A stretch of DNA of 64,000 nt, taken from the NCBI RefSeq assembly GCF_003633755.1, contig NZ_RBIL01000002.1, forward strand, positions 2,356,001-2,420,000, written 5' to 3'. The stretch is from Solirubrobacter pauli (GTDB lineage: Bacteria; Actinomycetota; Thermoleophilia; Solirubrobacterales; Solirubrobacteraceae). Below, piece after piece: positions 44,976 through 53,284 of the stretch (positions within the stretch are counted from its first letter, which is position 1; each line of letters begins with the position of its first letter). Below the pieces are notes generated by a model. That model did not search any database. It worked only from the letters and a program-made list of their open reading frames with translations, and was not told where the DNA came from. A program made the translations under genes and the position numbers.

Positions 44976-46166
44976 TCAATCGGGGAGCAGCGGCATCGCG
45001 ATCCCGGGGTCCCGGCCGACAAGCACCCCGCGCGTGATCGACGCGCCGCCGAAGCGGTCACGCACGTCGTCCACGGCCGCGTCCAGACGTGAGGCCTTGG
45101 TCTCGTCCAGCGGCAGCGCGAGCTGCACGGCGTCGGCGTCCTCGAGGTTGGTCAACGACAGGCCGAGCAGGGTCACGCCCTCGCGCTCGATCGTCGGCAT
45201 CGCGCCCGCGAGCAGCTCGCGCGCGGCGGCGAGGATGGGCCGCGTGTCGGCGGTCGGCGCACCGAGCGTCTGCGAGCGCGTCGCGCGCGAGAAGTCGTCG
45301 AAGCGCAGCCGCAGGATGATCGTCCGGCACACCCGCTGCGCGGCGCGCAGCCGGCGCCCGATCCGGTCCACGAGCGCGACCAGCGTCGCGTCCAGCGCCT
45401 CCGGCGTCTTCGGGCCGCGCCGTCCGAGCGCGCGCTGGCCGCCGATCGAGCGGCGCCGCACCCCCGTCCGCACCCGCCGGGCGTCCCGCCCGTTCGCGAG
45501 CGCGTGCAGCTGGCGCCCCGCGGCCTTGCCGACGAGCGAGACGAGCAGCTCCTCCGGCAAGGCGGCCACCTGCGCGACCGTCGTGATCCCGCGCGCGTGC
45601 AGCTTGCCCGCGGTGACCTTGCCCACGCCCCACAGCGCCTCCACCGGCAACGGGTGCAGGAACGCCAGCTCGCCGTCCACCGGCACCACGAGCAGCCCGT
45701 CCGGCTTGGCCTGCGCCGAAGCGACCTTCGCCAGGAACTTCGTGCGCGCGACGCCGACCGTGATCGGCAGCCCGACCTTGTCGCGCACCCGCACGCGGAG
45801 ACGCGCGGCGATCTCGGCCGGCGTGCCCGCGATCTTCTCCATCCCGCTCACGTCGAGGAACGCCTCGTCGATCGAGAGGCCTTCGACGAGCGGGGACGTG
45901 TCGTCGAAGATCTTGAAGACCGCCTTGCTGGCCTTCGTGTAGGCGTCGAACCGGCCCGGCACGAACAGCAGGTCCGGACACAGCTCCTTCGCCTGGCGCC
46001 CGCCCATCCCGCCGGCGACGCCGAAGGCCTTCGCCTCGTAGGACGCCGCCAGCACGACGCCACCGCCGACCGCGATCGGCCGGCCCCGGAGCCGCGGATC
46101 GTCGCGTTGCTCGACCGACGCGAAGAACGAGTCGAGGTCAGCGTGGAGGATGGTTCCGTCCGCCAT
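44976..46166 (-). CDS. dinB: DNA polymerase IV (Y-family translesion polymerase)
   Basis: 396 residues. Catalytic carboxylates in ILHADLDSFFASVEQ and LSIDEAFLDVSG. Other marks are RGRPIAVGGGVVLAASYEAKAFGV, the helix-hairpin-helix region LWGVGKVTAGKLHARGITTVAQVA, and a little-finger domain after RRRSIGGQRALG. Ends in QLALPLDE and IAMPLLPD, not a clear beta-clamp motif except QLALPL, which fits QLxLPL. Replicates past damaged bases. Start at 46166 is preferred to 46178 because an SOS box at 46172-46185 would otherwise lie inside the gene; LexA control is therefore likely. Confidence 0.93.
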   Translation of the reverse strand: MADGTILHADLDSFFASVEQRDDPRLRGRPIAVGGGVVLAASYEAKAFGVAGGMGGRQAKELCPDLLFVPGRFDAYTKASKAVFKIFDDTSPLVEGLSIDEAFLDVSGMEKIAGTPAEIAARLRVRVRDKVGLPITVGVARTKFLAKVASAQAKPDGLLVVPVDGELAFLHPLPVEALWGVGKVTAGKLHARGITTVAQVAALPEELLVSLVGKAAGRQLHALANGRDARRVRTGVRRRSIGGQRALGRRGPKTPEALDATLVALVDRIGRRLRAAQRVCRTIILRLRFDDFSRATRSQTLGAPTADTRPILAAARELLAGAMPTIEREGVTLLGLSLTNLEDADAVQLALPLDETKASRLDAAVDDVRDRFGGASITRGVLVGRDPGIAMPLLPD

Positions 46167-46171
46167 GGGCA

Positions 46172-46185
46172 CGAACATACGTTCG
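46172..46185. promoter_or_regulatory. LexA (SOS) box of dinB
   Basis: CGAACATACGTTCG, a perfect dyad matching the Gram-positive/actinobacterial LexA consensus CGAAC-N4-GTTCG. It ends 6 nt upstream of the chosen dinB ATG, implying that LexA blocks transcription initiation and that dinB is damage-inducible and possibly transcribed with a very short leader. Confidence 0.85.
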
Positions 46186-46210
46186 CATCATGGGCGGACG
46201 GAACTGCACC

Positions 46211-47494
46211 TCAGGCAAAGGCGACGCGAGCCACCGGGCGCGTGCGGTACGCCTCGAACGCCACCACGAGCGCGAGCCCGGCGATGATCGAGCCGAAGAT
46301 CTCGAACGTCGCCTGCAGCCCCAGCGACGTCACGACGGAGCCGGCGACGATCGCCGGGACCGAGATGGCCAGGTAGGCGACGATGTAGAAGGACGACATC
46401 ACCGCCGCCCGGTGCTCGTGCGGGATGGCGACCGACAGCGCCCGGAGCGCGCCGAGGAACGCGACGCCGAACCCGCCGCCGCCGATGATCGCGCCCGCCC
46501 AGAACAGCCCCGCCGACTCCGCGGCCGCGGACAGGACGATCAGCACCATGCCGGCCGCGAGCGCGAGCGAGCCGAAAGCCGCGCCGGCCCACGGCGCGGT
46601 CCGCCCGAACAGCAGCTGCGCCGCGGCGCCCGACCCGGCGAGGGCGAAGATGCTCAGCCCCACCACGAGGTGGTTGGGCGTGTGGAACAGCGTCGCCGCG
46701 AGCTGCGGCCCGAGGGACAGAAACAACCCGCCGATCGACCACGAGGAGACCACGCCGAGCGCGGCGAGCAGGAAGGGCCGCCGCACGACGGGCGGGATGC
46801 TCGGCCGCTGCGGGGTGAGCCGCGGCCGACGACGGTCCGCGATCGGCTCGGGCATCAGCACCGCACCCACGAAGGCGACCGCGAACAGCATCAGCAGCGC
46901 CACGTACGGGAGCACCCGCGGCGCGGGCGCGTACTCGACGAGCGCCGACGACACCAGCACGCCGAGCCCCATGCCGCCGGCGCTCACGACACCGTTGGTG
47001 AGCCCGACGCCCGCCGGATCACGCCGGGGGTGCAGGTCGAGCAAGGCGGCGCTGGCCGCGCCGAGCGCCAGCCCGGTCGCAAGCCCCTGGAGACCACGCG
47101 CCACGAACAGCCACACGACCGAGTCAGCGACCATGAACAGCAGGGCGGTCAGCAGCAACGCGCCGAGCGCGACGATCAGGACGGGGCGCCTCCCCCACTC
47201 GTCGCTGACACGACCGGCGAGCAGCAGGGCGAGCAGGACGCCGAACGCGTACGTCGCGTACACGAGCGTGAGCACCACCGACGAGAACCCCCAGAGCGCG
47301 CGGTACTCGGCGTACAGCGGCGAGGGCGTGCTCGAGGCGAACAACGCGAGCCCGATCACGGCGGCGACCAGAGCGTACGCGAGCCGCGGCGAGAGCGTGC
47401 GCCGCGCCGGCCGCGCGCCGCCGCTCGGCTCCACGGCGGCGCTGAGCACGGCGCGATCAGGAGACGGTGGCGAAGACTGACTCGAGGTGGACAT
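46211..47494 (-). CDS. MFS transporter
   Basis: 427 residues with about 12 transmembrane segments. N-terminal AYALVAAVIGLALFASSTPSPLYAEYRALWGFSS, the A-motif-like loop LAGRVSDEWGRRPVLIV and the central break around PEPIADRRRPRLTPQRP. Drug or metabolite efflux is likely but the substrate is unknown. Start at 47494 (MSTSSQSS), after a cytosolic Ser/Pro-rich N-terminus. Divergent from an ArsR-type regulator 58 nt away, which probably controls it. Confidence 0.88.
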   Translation of the reverse strand: MSTSSQSSPPSPDRAVLSAAVEPSGGARPARRTLSPRLAYALVAAVIGLALFASSTPSPLYAEYRALWGFSSVVLTLVYATYAFGVLLALLLAGRVSDEWGRRPVLIVALGALLLTALLFMVADSVVWLFVARGLQGLATGLALGAASAALLDLHPRRDPAGVGLTNGVVSAGGMGLGVLVSSALVEYAPAPRVLPYVALLMLFAVAFVGAVLMPEPIADRRRPRLTPQRPSIPPVVRRPFLLAALGVVSSWSIGGLFLSLGPQLAATLFHTPNHLVVGLSIFALAGSGAAAQLLFGRTAPWAGAAFGSLALAAGMVLIVLSAAAESAGLFWAGAIIGGGGFGVAFLGALRALSVAIPHEHRAAVMSSFYIVAYLAISVPAIVAGSVVTSLGLQATFEIFGSIIAGLALVVAFEAYRTRPVARVAFA

Positions 47495-47552
47495 GGGACA
47501 CCTGCCCTCTTTCGGTATTTCCAAAGTCATCGAACTATCGAAGTTGTACCAT

Positions 47553-47879
47553 ATGGGCATGCCCGCCACGCCGACCCGCGACCGGATCGCTCATCCGGAC
47601 ACGTCCGCGCTCGACCTGGCCGCGATCATGCGCGCGGCGGGCGACCCGGTGCGGCTGGAGATCGTCCGGATGCTCGGCGACGGTGGCGAGCACCTGTGCG
47701 GCGAGCTCAGCCAGGCGCTGGCGATCCCGACGTCCACCGGCAGCTACCACCTGAAGCTGCTGCGGGAGGCGGGCATCACGCGCACACGTGCGGTGGGCAC
47801 GCAGCGGCTCATCAGCCTGCGCACGGACGACCTGGAGTCCCGCTTCCCGGGACTGGTGGGCGTTCTCACCTCCAGCTGA
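47553..47879 (+). CDS. ArsR-family winged-helix regulator
   Basis: 108 residues: LDLAAIMRAAGDPVRLEIVRMLGDGGEHLCGELSQALAIPTSTGSYHLKLLREAGITRTRAVGTQRLISLRTDDLESRFPGL. Classic ArsR fold with the recognition helix in STGSYHLKLLREAG. No metal-binding CxC is present in the alpha-3 helix (only LCGEL), so a non-metal ligand is possible. ATG at 47553 or 47559. The divergent gap carries ATCGAA direct repeats (around 47529-47541) that could be its operator and control the MFS gene. Confidence 0.87.
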   Translation: MGMPATPTRDRIAHPDTSALDLAAIMRAAGDPVRLEIVRMLGDGGEHLCGELSQALAIPTSTGSYHLKLLREAGITRTRAVGTQRLISLRTDDLESRFPGLVGVLTSS

Positions 47880-47921
47880 GACACTTCCCGTCGAGCGCAT
47901 CCGACGGGGAGGAGAGCCCAC

Positions 47922-49091
47922 ATGAGCACCATCACCGGGACACGGGTCGACGAGGTGCTGCGCACCGCCGTCGAATCCGGGACCGTGCCGAACGTCGTCG
48001 CCACCGCCGCCGATGCGGACGGCCCGATCTACGAGGGAGCGTTCGGCCCGAAAGCCGTCGGCAAGCCCGCCCCGGTGACGGTCGACACGCTCTACCGGAT
48101 CGCGTCGATGACCAAGATGGTCACGACGGTCGCGGCGCTGCAGCTCGTCGAGCGCGGGGACTTGGACCTGGACGAAGCGGTCCCGAAGTACCGCCCGGAG
48201 TTCGCGGACCTGCAGATCCTGGACGGGTGGGACGGCGACGAGCCGCGCCTACGGGACCCGAAGACGTTCGCCACGGTCCGCCAGCTCGTCGCGCACACGT
48301 CCGGGCTCGGCTACTGGTTCTGGAACGCGGACCTGGTGCGATGGGAGGCGAAGACCGGCACGGGCAACACGCTGGCCGGCACCAAGGACGCGTTCACGGC
48401 GCCGCTGGTCGCCGAGCCGGGCGCACAGGTCGAGTACGGCACGAACACGGACTGGCTCGGGCTGGTCGTGGAGGCCGTGTCGGGCCAGCCGCTGGACGCC
48501 TACTTCGACGAGCACATCCTCGGCCCGCTGGGCATGGCGCAGGCCACCTTCCACCCCACCGAGCAGCAGCGCGAGAACCTCGTCGCCGTCCACCTGCACG
48601 ACGAGCAGACCGGTGCCTGGAACGCCAGCTCGGTGGACTGGAACACCGCGCCCGACTGGTGGGCCGGCGGCCACGGGCTCTACTGCCCGCCGAGCGAGTA
48701 CCTGCGGTTCCAGCGCATGCTGCTCAACAACGGCACGCTCGACGGCGCGAAGATCCTCGAGGCCACCACCGTCGAGGACGCCTTCGCCAACCAGATCGGC
48801 GACCTCGACTGGCCCGCCGCGATCGCCACCGCGGAGCCGGTGACCACTGCCGACTTCAACGCCGGCCCGGGCTACAAGTTCGGCCTCGGCCTGCTGCGCA
48901 ACACCGAGGACATCCCGGGCATGCGCCGCGCCGGCAGCGGCGCCTGGGCGGGCATCTTCAACACCCACTTCTGGGTGGACCGCACGGCGGGCATCACCGG
49001 CGCCGTGTACACCCAGACCCTCCCGTTCGTCGAGCCCGAGGTCTTCCAGGTCTACGTCGACTTCGAGCGCGCGCTGTACGAGGCGCTCTAG
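47922..49091 (+). CDS. Serine hydrolase of the beta-lactamase/esterase (class C-like) family
   Basis: 389 residues. Nucleophile Ser62 in RIASMTKMVTT (SxxK, Lys65), Tyr172 in EYGTNTDW as the YxN motif, and the third-box region GSGAWAGIFNTHFWVD near the C-terminus. QLVAHTSGLGYWF is typical of EstB/PBP-like esterases. No signal peptide, so probably cytosolic, acting on esters rather than peptidoglycan. GGAGG lies 9 nt upstream of the ATG. Followed by a set of three hairpins. Confidence 0.88.
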   Translation: MSTITGTRVDEVLRTAVESGTVPNVVATAADADGPIYEGAFGPKAVGKPAPVTVDTLYRIASMTKMVTTVAALQLVERGDLDLDEAVPKYRPEFADLQILDGWDGDEPRLRDPKTFATVRQLVAHTSGLGYWFWNADLVRWEAKTGTGNTLAGTKDAFTAPLVAEPGAQVEYGTNTDWLGLVVEAVSGQPLDAYFDEHILGPLGMAQATFHPTEQQRENLVAVHLHDEQTGAWNASSVDWNTAPDWWAGGHGLYCPPSEYLRFQRMLLNNGTLDGAKILEATTVEDAFANQIGDLDWPAAIATAEPVTTADFNAGPGYKFGLGLLRNTEDIPGMRRAGSGAWAGIFNTHFWVDRTAGITGAVYTQTLPFVEPEVFQVYVDFERALYEAL

Positions 49092-49104
49092 CCATTAACG
49101 ACGA

Positions 49105-49132
49105 ACGGCGCCGCTGGGGAAAGCGGCGCCGT
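49105..49132 (+). terminator. Hairpin 1 of three after the serine hydrolase gene
   Basis: Perfect 11-bp stem (arm ACGGCGCCGCT, 49105-49115 and 49122-49132) with loop GGGGAA, 14 nt after the hydrolase stop. Intrinsic-terminator-like without a U-tract. Confidence 0.65.
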
Positions 49133-49143
49133 CGTGGACGTAC

Positions 49144-49167
49144 GGTGCCGCCTGGACGTGCGGCACC
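49144..49167. terminator. Hairpin 2 of three between convergent genes
   Basis: 8-bp inverted repeat (arm GGTGCCGC, 49144-49151 and 49160-49167) with an 8-nt loop, lying between two stronger hairpins in the same 140-nt gap. Confidence 0.45.
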
Positions 49168-49175
49168 CCGAGGAT

Positions 49176-49208
49176 CGGTCGGCGCCCACGAGCCGTGGGC
49201 GCCGACCG
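49176..49208 (-). terminator. Hairpin 3 of three, before the DHA2 efflux gene end
   Basis: Perfect 15-bp stem (arm CGGTCGGCGCCCACG, 49176-49190 and 49194-49208) closed by AGC, 23 nt beyond the stop of the convergent efflux gene. By position it is the terminator of that leftward gene. Confidence 0.65.
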
Positions 49209-49231
49209 TTCGTGTCGGTCTTGAAAGGCTC

Positions 49232-50755
49232 CTACGCGTGCATGAGGACGGGCGCGGCGGTGCCGTCCTCTTCCTCGCCGTCGACGGGCTTCGGCTTCCT
49301 GCGCGGGAGCAGGAAGGCCGCGAGCAGGGCCGGGATGATCAGGGCGGTCGCCCACCAGAAGGTGTGCGTGAACGCGCCGGTCATGAGGTCGCGGACCTCG
49401 AGCGGGAGGTTGGCGCCGGTGCCACCGAGGCCGGTCTCCGCGCTGCCACCCTCGCCACCACCGGGGAGGCGGTCCTTGAGCGCCACGGTGAGGATCACGG
49501 ACATGACCGCGGTGCCGATCGAGGCGCCGACCTGCTGGATGATGTTCAGCGACGTCGAGGCCTTGGCGACCTGGATCTTGCGCAGCGTCTGCAGCGCGCC
49601 GGTCATGAGCGGCATCATCGTGAAGCCCATGCCGATGCCCTGGAAGAACAGGATCGCGCTGAGGGTCCAGTAGGACGTGTCGCCCGTCAGCTGGGTCAGC
49701 CCGAGGAACGTGATGCCGATGACGATCAGGCCCGGGATGACGAGCTTGCCGATGCCGGTCTTGTCCGCGAGCTGGCCCGCGATCGGCATCGCGATCATCG
49801 CGCCGATGCCCTGCGGGGCGAGCAGCAGGCCGGAGTCGAACGCCGACTCACCGCGCACCGCCTGCAGGTACAGCGGCAGCAGCAGCATCGCGCCGAAGAC
49901 CGAGATGATCATCAGCATCAGCGTGCCGGAGGCGACCGCGTAGGTGCGGTTCTTGAAGAGGCGCAGGTCGATCAGCGCATGCGGGGTGCGCAGCGCGTGC
50001 AGCACGAAGCCGATCAGCAGCGCGAAGCCGATGAGCATCGGGCCGAGCACCATCGCGTGGCCGAACCCACCTTCGGAGGCGGACTCGGCGAGGCCGTAGA
50101 TGGCCAACGCGAGACCGGGCGACAGCAGCGCCAGGCCGAGGACGTCGAAGCGCTCGCCGGCCTGCGGCTCGTCCTTCGGGAGGATGCGCAGGGACAGGAA
50201 GAACGCGACCGCGCCGATCGGCAGGTTGATGAAGAAGATCCAGCGCCAGGAGAAGTCGTCGACGAGCCAACCACCGAGGATCGGGCCGAGGATCGGGCCC
50301 AGCATCATCGGCACGCCGATGATCGCCATCACGCGGCCGACGCGGCCTGGGCCCGCCGCACGCGTGAGGATGGTCATGCCGGCCGGCATCAGCATGCCGC
50401 CACCGAGACCCTGCAGGACGCGGAAGAAGATCAGCGACTCGGCCGACCAGGCGGCGCCGCACAACGCGCTGCCGGCGACGAACAGCGTGATCGCGAGGAT
50501 GTAGAGGCGCTTGGTGCCGAACCGGTCAGCGGCCCAGCCGGTGATCGGGATCACCGAAGCCAGGGCGAGCGTATAACCGGTGACGATCCACTGGATCGTC
50601 GCGAGATCGGTCTCGAAGTCACGCGACAGCGTGTTGATCGCGACGTTGACGACGGTCGTGTCGAGGATCGACATGATCGCGCCGAGCACCACGACGCTCG
50701 CGATCGCGAGCAGCTTGCGGTCGAGCCCTTCTTCGGGCTTGGCTTCAGACGACAT
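49232..50755 (-). CDS. DHA2-family (EmrB/QacA-type) multidrug MFS transporter
   Basis: 507 residues and about 14 transmembrane segments. N-terminal AIMSILDTTVVNVAINTLSRDF (motif D1), TGWAADRFGTKRLYI (motif A), LQGLGGGMLMPAGMTIL (motif B), and GVPMMLGPILGPILGGWLVDDFSWRWIFFINLPIG (motif C and the DHA2 signature). Proton-driven export of hydrophobic compounds is the family role. The stop of the upstream tetR overlaps its start by 11 nt, so they form one operon, consistent with a local repressor. Confidence 0.92.
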   Translation of the reverse strand: MSSEAKPEEGLDRKLLAIASVVVLGAIMSILDTTVVNVAINTLSRDFETDLATIQWIVTGYTLALASVIPITGWAADRFGTKRLYILAITLFVAGSALCGAAWSAESLIFFRVLQGLGGGMLMPAGMTILTRAAGPGRVGRVMAIIGVPMMLGPILGPILGGWLVDDFSWRWIFFINLPIGAVAFFLSLRILPKDEPQAGERFDVLGLALLSPGLALAIYGLAESASEGGFGHAMVLGPMLIGFALLIGFVLHALRTPHALIDLRLFKNRTYAVASGTLMLMIISVFGAMLLLPLYLQAVRGESAFDSGLLLAPQGIGAMIAMPIAGQLADKTGIGKLVIPGLIVIGITFLGLTQLTGDTSYWTLSAILFFQGIGMGFTMMPLMTGALQTLRKIQVAKASTSLNIIQQVGASIGTAVMSVILTVALKDRLPGGGEGGSAETGLGGTGANLPLEVRDLMTGAFTHTFWWATALIIPALLAAFLLPRRKPKPVDGEEEDGTAAPVLMHA

Positions 50756-51356
50756 GGGGAGCTTGTTCCTTCGTGCTGTAGAGAATGGGGAGCAGGACCC
50801 GGTCGACGAGCTCCTCGACGAACGCGTCGTCGATCGCCTCGCCGCGGATCAGGGACCGGGTGAAGATGATGGAACCCGGGATGTCGACGAACAGTGGGGT
50901 TACCTCGCCATCGATCTCGCCGCGCTCGGCGGCCCGCGCGAGCAAGGATTCGAATCTCTTCTGCTCGTCGCAGATGACCTCTTCGCGGAAGATGGCCTCG
51001 AGCTCCGGGCTGGACTGCAGCTGCATGATCAGCCCGGCGGCGATGTGCGGGTCGAACCCCTGCGTGGCACGCCCGATGTAGGCGACGAGGTCACCGCGCA
51101 ACGTGCCCGTGTCGGGCACCGCGTCGCCGTCCTCGTGCTTGGAGCGGATCGCGTCGACGATGATCTCCGCCTTGCCACCCGGCCAGCGGCGGTAGATCGT
51201 CGGCTTGCTCACGCCCGCGCGGGACGCGAGCGCGTCGACCGTCATGCGGTCGTACCCCACCTCGGCGACGAGCGCCATCGCCGCCATGAGGATGGCCTCA
51301 CGGCGCCGCGGGTCCCGCGGGCGGCCGCGGTGGGGAGCGTCAACATCCACACTCAT
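50745..51356 (-). CDS. TetR-family repressor of the efflux operon
   Basis: 203 residues. HTH in REAILMAAMALVAEVGYDRMTVDALASRAGVSKPTIYRRWPGGKAEIIVDAI, with the TetR_C_11-like C-terminal half (GFDPHIAAGLIMQLQSSPELEAIFREEVI). It precedes the DHA2 pump gene in one operon, and a TTTACGA/TCGTAAA dyad lies 2 nt upstream of its start, so autoregulated drug-responsive repression is likely. Confidence 0.9.
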   Translation of the reverse strand: MSVDVDAPHRGRPRDPRRREAILMAAMALVAEVGYDRMTVDALASRAGVSKPTIYRRWPGGKAEIIVDAIRSKHEDGDAVPDTGTLRGDLVAYIGRATQGFDPHIAAGLIMQLQSSPELEAIFREEVICDEQKRFESLLARAAERGEIDGEVTPLFVDIPGSIIFTRSLIRGEAIDDAFVEELVDRVLLPILYSTKEQAPHVV

Positions 51357-51357
51357 G

Positions 51358-51378
51358 TTTACGACACAGTATCGTAAA
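51358..51378. promoter_or_regulatory. Candidate operator for the efflux TetR
   Basis: Perfect 7-bp inverted repeat TTTACGA (51358-51364) and TCGTAAA (51372-51378) with a 7-nt centre. It lies 2 nt upstream of the tetR ATG and 25 nt upstream of the divergent F420-enzyme GTG, so one repressor could control both directions. Confidence 0.65.
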
Positions 51379-51403
51379 TCTTGAGAGGGGTAGTGTCCCC
51401 GCT

Positions 51404-52399
51404 GTGACTTCCCTCACGCTCGGCTACAAGGCGTCCAACGAGCAGTTCGCTCCGCAGGAGCTGCTCGCGCTGACCCAGCACGCGGAGGCGCGCGGCTTCG
51501 AGGTCGCGGGCGTCTCCGACCACCTCCAGCCGTGGCGCCACAACGGCGGCCACGCGCCCGCCGTCCTGCCCTGGCTCGGCGCCGCCGCGGCGACCACCAG
51601 CTCGATCACGCTCGGCACGTCGGTGCTCACGCCGACGATGCGCTACCACCCGGCGATCGTCGCGCAGGCCTTCGCCACGCTCGCCTGCCTCGCGCCCAAC
51701 CGGATCTTCCTCGGCGTCGGCACCGGCGAGGCGATGAACGAGACGCCGATCACCGGCGGCGAGTTCCCCGGCCGCAAGGAGCGCCGGCTGAAGATGGCCG
51801 AGGCGATCAAGGTCATTAAGCAGCTCTGGGCCGAGGAGCGCGTCGACTTCGAGGGCGAGTACTACAAGCTGCGCCGCGCCACGATCTACGACCGGCCCGA
51901 GATCCCGGTGCCGATCTACGTCGCCGCGTCGGGCCCGGTCGCCGCGAAGCTCGCGGGCCGTGTCGGCGACGGCTTCATCTGCACGTCCGGCAAGGACCCG
52001 CAGCTGTACGTCGACCTGCTCGACAACGTCAAGGAAGGCGCGGAGAAGGCGGGCCGCGACTACGAGTCGATCAAGCGCATGATCGAGATCAAGGTCTCAT
52101 ACGACCGCGACGCCAAGGTCGCCGAGGAGGCCACGCACTGGTGGGCCGCGCTCGCGCTCACGCCCGAGGAGAAGGAAGGCGTCGAGGACCCGGTCGAGAT
52201 GGAGCGTCTGGCCGACAACGCGCTCGACCGCGCCCACACGCGGTTCATCGTGTCCGACGACCCGCAGGAGGTCGCCGACAAGATCCAGCCGTATATCGAC
52301 CTCGGCTTCACCGAGCTGGTCTTCCACTTCCCCGGCAACGACCAGCGCCGGTACATCGACGAGTTCGCGCAGGACGTCTTCCCCCTCCTCAAGAAATGA
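51404..52399 (+). CDS. fgd: F420-dependent glucose-6-phosphate dehydrogenase homologue
   Basis: 331 residues, luciferase-like TIM barrel of the Fgd subgroup. The F420-site residues of mycobacterial Fgd1 are at the same positions: Asp39-His40 and Trp44 in VSDHLQPWRHNGGHAP, and Glu109 in GVGTGEAMNE. Phosphate-site counterparts are also present: Thr194 and Lys197 in CTSGK, Lys257 in PEEKEG, Arg280 in HTRFIV. This supports oxidation of glucose-6-phosphate (or a close sugar phosphate) to the lactone with F420 reduction. It is coupled by ATGA to an SMP-30-type lactonase gene. Confidence 0.88.
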   Translation: MTSLTLGYKASNEQFAPQELLALTQHAEARGFEVAGVSDHLQPWRHNGGHAPAVLPWLGAAAATTSSITLGTSVLTPTMRYHPAIVAQAFATLACLAPNRIFLGVGTGEAMNETPITGGEFPGRKERRLKMAEAIKVIKQLWAEERVDFEGEYYKLRRATIYDRPEIPVPIYVAASGPVAAKLAGRVGDGFICTSGKDPQLYVDLLDNVKEGAEKAGRDYESIKRMIEIKVSYDRDAKVAEEATHWWAALALTPEEKEGVEDPVEMERLADNALDRAHTRFIVSDDPQEVADKIQPYIDLGFTELVFHFPGNDQRRYIDEFAQDVFPLLKK

Positions 52400-53280
52400 C
52401 CTTCGAGCAACTCGACGAGCGCTTCAAGCCGCTCCACAAGCCGACCGCCAAGCTGGACCACCTGTACGAGGGCTGCCGCTGGGCCGAGGGTCCCGCCTAC
52501 TTCCCCGCGCACCGTGCGCTCGTGTGGTCGGACATCCCGAACAACCGCATCCTGCGCTTCGACGAGGCCACGAACGAGGTCGGCGTCTTCCGCCATCCGT
52601 CGGGATACACCAACGGCCACACCGTGGACCCGCAGGGGCGACTGGTCTCGGCCGAGCACGGCGCGCGCCGTGTGACGCGCACCGAGCACGACGGCACGAT
52701 CACCGTGCTCGCCGACTCCTACGACGGCAAGCGCTTGAACTCACCCAACGACGTCGTCGTCCGCTCCGACGGGTCGATCTACTTCAGCGACCCGAGCTAC
52801 GGCATCGAGGGCTACTACGAGGGCTTCGCCGCCGAGCCCGAGCAGGCCGGCCAGTACCTCTTCCGGCTGGACCCGATCACCGGCACGCTGAGCATCGCGG
52901 CCGACGACATGCAGCGCCCGAACGGGCTCGCGTTCTCGACCGACGAGCGCGTGCTCTACGTGTCGGACACCGGCAACAAGACCATGCGCGCGTACGACGT
53001 CGCCGACGACGGCACGCTCACCAACAGCCGCGAGTTCGCCAAGTGCACCGTCGGCGGCTTCGACGGCTTCCGGCTCGACGAGCGGGGTCACATCTGGTCG
53101 AGCGCCGGCGACGGCGTCCACGTCCTGCACCCCGACGGCACGCTGATCGGCAAGGTCAAGGTGCCCGAGGGCGTCGCCAACGTCGCGTGGGGCGGCTACA
53201 AGCGCAACCGGCTGTACATCTGCGCGACGACGTCGCTCTACGCGATCTTGCTTCCCGTGCGCGGAGCGAAGACGATGTAG
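52396..53280 (+). CDS. SMP-30/gluconolactonase-family lactonase
   Basis: 294 residues, six-bladed propeller of the SMP-30/regucalcin family. Metal-site residues: Glu in GCRWAEGPAYFP, Asn in LNSPNDVVVRSDG, Asp in VLYVSDTGNK. Also YSDPSYGI-like IYFSDPSYGIEGYYEG. It hydrolyses sugar lactones in this family. Its ATG overlaps the stop of the F420-dependent dehydrogenase gene, so hydrolysis of the lactone made by that enzyme is the natural hypothesis, although SMP-30 proteins are usually tested on unphosphorylated lactones. Confidence 0.88.
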   Translation: MTFEQLDERFKPLHKPTAKLDHLYEGCRWAEGPAYFPAHRALVWSDIPNNRILRFDEATNEVGVFRHPSGYTNGHTVDPQGRLVSAEHGARRVTRTEHDGTITVLADSYDGKRLNSPNDVVVRSDGSIYFSDPSYGIEGYYEGFAAEPEQAGQYLFRLDPITGTLSIAADDMQRPNGLAFSTDERVLYVSDTGNKTMRAYDVADDGTLTNSREFAKCTVGGFDGFRLDERGHIWSSAGDGVHVLHPDGTLIGKVKVPEGVANVAWGGYKRNRLYICATTSLYAILLPVRGAKTM

Positions 53281-53284
53281 CTCG

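Noticed and set aside
46190-50863. A 1557-codon open frame on the plus strand
   Set aside because: It runs antisense or out of frame across MFS, ArsR, serine-hydrolase and DHA2 genes and is rich in Arg/Glu/Asp/His low-complexity sequence; stop codons are simply rare in GC-rich DNA.
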